The translations under genes were made by a program, and so were the position numbers. 64,000 nt of DNA from Rotaria macrura (lineage: Eukaryota; Rotifera; Eurotatoria; Philodinida; Philodinidae): the NCBI GenBank assembly GCA_900239685.1, contig OENT01000244.1:1-64000 (forward strand), read 5' to 3'. Positions 62,504 through 64,000 of the stretch are shown one piece after another; position 1 is the stretch's first letter; every line of letters starts with the position of its first letter. A model generated the notes under the pieces. That model did no database searches, was not told the DNA's origin, and worked only from the letters and a program-made list of their open reading frames with translations.

Positions 62504-64000
62504 TTATTCTTTAAGTTGAAGAGCATTGATGATTTGTTTTACAACTGTATTAGGATTCAGCTCTTTATTGGCAAGTTGTTGATTGGTCATCGGTGATCGA
62601 TCATTCTTTTTTAGCCAATTTACAATATCTGAACGTTCGTAGGTAAATCCATCAGCAGCAACCACTAATGAAATAAGGAAATTTTATTAATTTTAAAAAT
62701 CATATGACTAATGTGAATTATCATCATAATGTTAAATCGAAGATTTAACATGTCTAAAGTAACTCATCGTAAGAGTTTTTATCTAATTGACTAAAAACTC
62801 TTTTTATTTGTTGATTATTTACACATTAGAAAAAAGTTTATTTTTCATATTAAGAAAACTAAAGGACAATATTCGTAGTAAATACTATGAGTTAGTTTCA
62901 GAAAGAAAAGAACAATTCGTTTAGCTGTAGTATCCGAAAGAGCAACTACAGAAAGCGATATCATTAATCTACAAAATATTTTAGCGTCATCCAAAATGCT
63001 GCAACTTTCTTCATCATCAAAAAATTGAATGTAGCACATGTTGTAATTCCATATGAAATGAATTTTTTAAGTTCGTTTATTTTCAAACACTACAAATCTC
63101 AAGAAAATTCAATTCAACGTTTTTATGATTCCTTGATTTTCATTTACATCTGTTGCATCTCTTCAAAATTTGACTATATCAGAGATCACCTTATTTCATA
63201 GTAGAATTTCGGAATCGTAGTCAGAAAATAGAAATTCTCAAAACTGGAGTCGGATTTCTGAATGAAAAAATTCGACTCTACTGAACCCTAATAGAAAGGG
63301 TATGAAATGAAACACTGAAAAAAAAATACTTACTTTTGTTTTATTTCGTTCAAGTTTATATGACTAAGTGAAACATTCGTTCATTTTTTTTCTTGCACAC
63401 ATAGAAGTTAAATAAAAAATAGTTATGCAAGAAATTTACCTGGATCGGTAAAGATTTGAAATGAAAGAGGACACGTAAGATTATCGATCATCATTTCCTT
63501 CTGTGCTTTTATTTCAGCATTTGTAACTGGCTTCGGAGTTTGTTTGGGACGACGCTCTTCTGACTGCTCAATCTCTAGCATGACTTGTGCTCTACCTTTC
63601 GCATGTGCCGGTTTACTAATTAGATCATCTAAGTCTTTAATTATAATTTTTTCGACCATTAAAGCATTTATTAGATTATCTGAGCGTCTTTTAGCTGCTG
63701 CTGGCGATGCAATTGATTCATTCGAATTAATACCATCGTTGTTCAATAGACTTGGATCTTCTTTTTCAATATGTTCAGCGAATGCCACTTTATCACACTC
63801 TCTGGCAATGGTATTAATTTTTTTTCGATCAGCTTGTAAAGTCAATAGAAATATACAATTCTTAATTTTTTTGAAACGTTCATATTCTTCAATGGCATTT
63901 GTATATGCCATATGATGAATTAAATAAAAGCGACGATAGGGTGGTTTTTCATTTGCATAACTTGGATTTTGCTGAATGATACTATAGCATTTGTCCCACT
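62504..64000 (-). CDS. U-box protein (cluster member 3), N-terminus off the window
   Basis: The reading frame is open from the right edge of the window (64000) to a donor at 63440, then continues at 62664-62504 after a 775-nt intron. Visible residues start inside the cluster-specific block (QQNPSYANEKPPYRRFYLIHHMAYTNAIEEYERF), continue through a charged linker, and end in a U-box split by the intron at IFTDP|VVAADGFTYERSDIVNWL, then SPMTNQQLANKELNPNTVVKQ. Members 1 and 2 lack this intron. ATG 63911 inside the block is not the start, because the homology extends upstream of it to the window edge. Confidence 0.87.

Noticed and set aside
1..64000. CRISPR arrays, rRNA, tRNA and bacterial-type operons
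   Set aside because: I looked for regularly spaced direct repeats, tRNA-like cloverleaf boxes and rRNA blocks on both strands by eye and saw none; the DNA is animal nuclear in character.

Overview
This window is AT-rich (roughly 70%), intron-containing animal DNA. Genes are split by GT-AG introns that are mostly 44-100 nt, mixed with a few multi-kilobase introns that hold repeats or even another gene. The gene content is metazoan: anoctamin-8, purine nucleoside phosphorylase, Ku70, USF-type bHLH-ZIP, RGS17/20, an ELOVL7-like elongase and a TALE homeobox. Together with tandem RING/vWA and U-box families of unfamiliar architecture it suggests a small spiralian animal. A bdelloid rotifer is my best guess, but that is inference and no marker here proves it. 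I rebuilt gene models by hand from splice sites. Where I give exon sums, phases agree across every junction and homologous motifs run continuously across them.

Layout. 0.8-12.35 kb, minus: an anoctamin-8 gene of 15 recognised exons; a plus-strand seven-TM receptor-like gene (6.57-10.04 kb) lies wholly inside one 5.4-kb intron. 12.8-15.1 kb, minus: purine nucleoside phosphorylase with a 5-nt micro-exon. 15.8-25.4 kb, minus: Ku70 (XRCC6), whose introns carry a 948-bp hAT-like foldback element with an intact 8-bp target duplication and a 530-bp palindrome-ended repeat. 26.2-26.8 kb, minus: a DUSP23-like protein with a destroyed catalytic signature. 27.6-29.6 kb: a head-to-head pair of RING/vWA paralogues. 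32.9-33.7 kb, minus: the 3' exons of a USF factor. 37.9-40.6 kb, plus: a seven-exon gene I do not recognise. 40.6-45.05 kb: a long pyrimidine-rich, microsatellite-rich leader. 45.05-48.45 kb, plus: RGS17/20 with two alternative N-terminal exons. 52.46-54.12 kb, plus: a divergent TALE homeobox. 54.3-55.4 kb, minus: ELOVL7-like elongase. 58.7-64.0 kb, minus: three related U-box proteins in tandem, the middle one split by a 1,531-bp segment bounded by single N characters.

No operon-like organisation is seen. Functional themes are DNA end-joining (Ku70), purine salvage, lipid transport and elongation, G-protein signalling (RGS, 7TM) and ubiquitin ligation (RING/vWA pair, U-box cluster). Four copies of one interspersed repeat family (copies near 0.06, 23.0, 31.8 and 55.9 kb) are the dominant dispersed DNA. 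The most noteworthy items are the nested 7TM gene, the micro-exon, the reciprocal decay of the RING/vWA pair, the pseudophosphatase, the shared module between two transposon families, and the assembly break in the U-box cluster.
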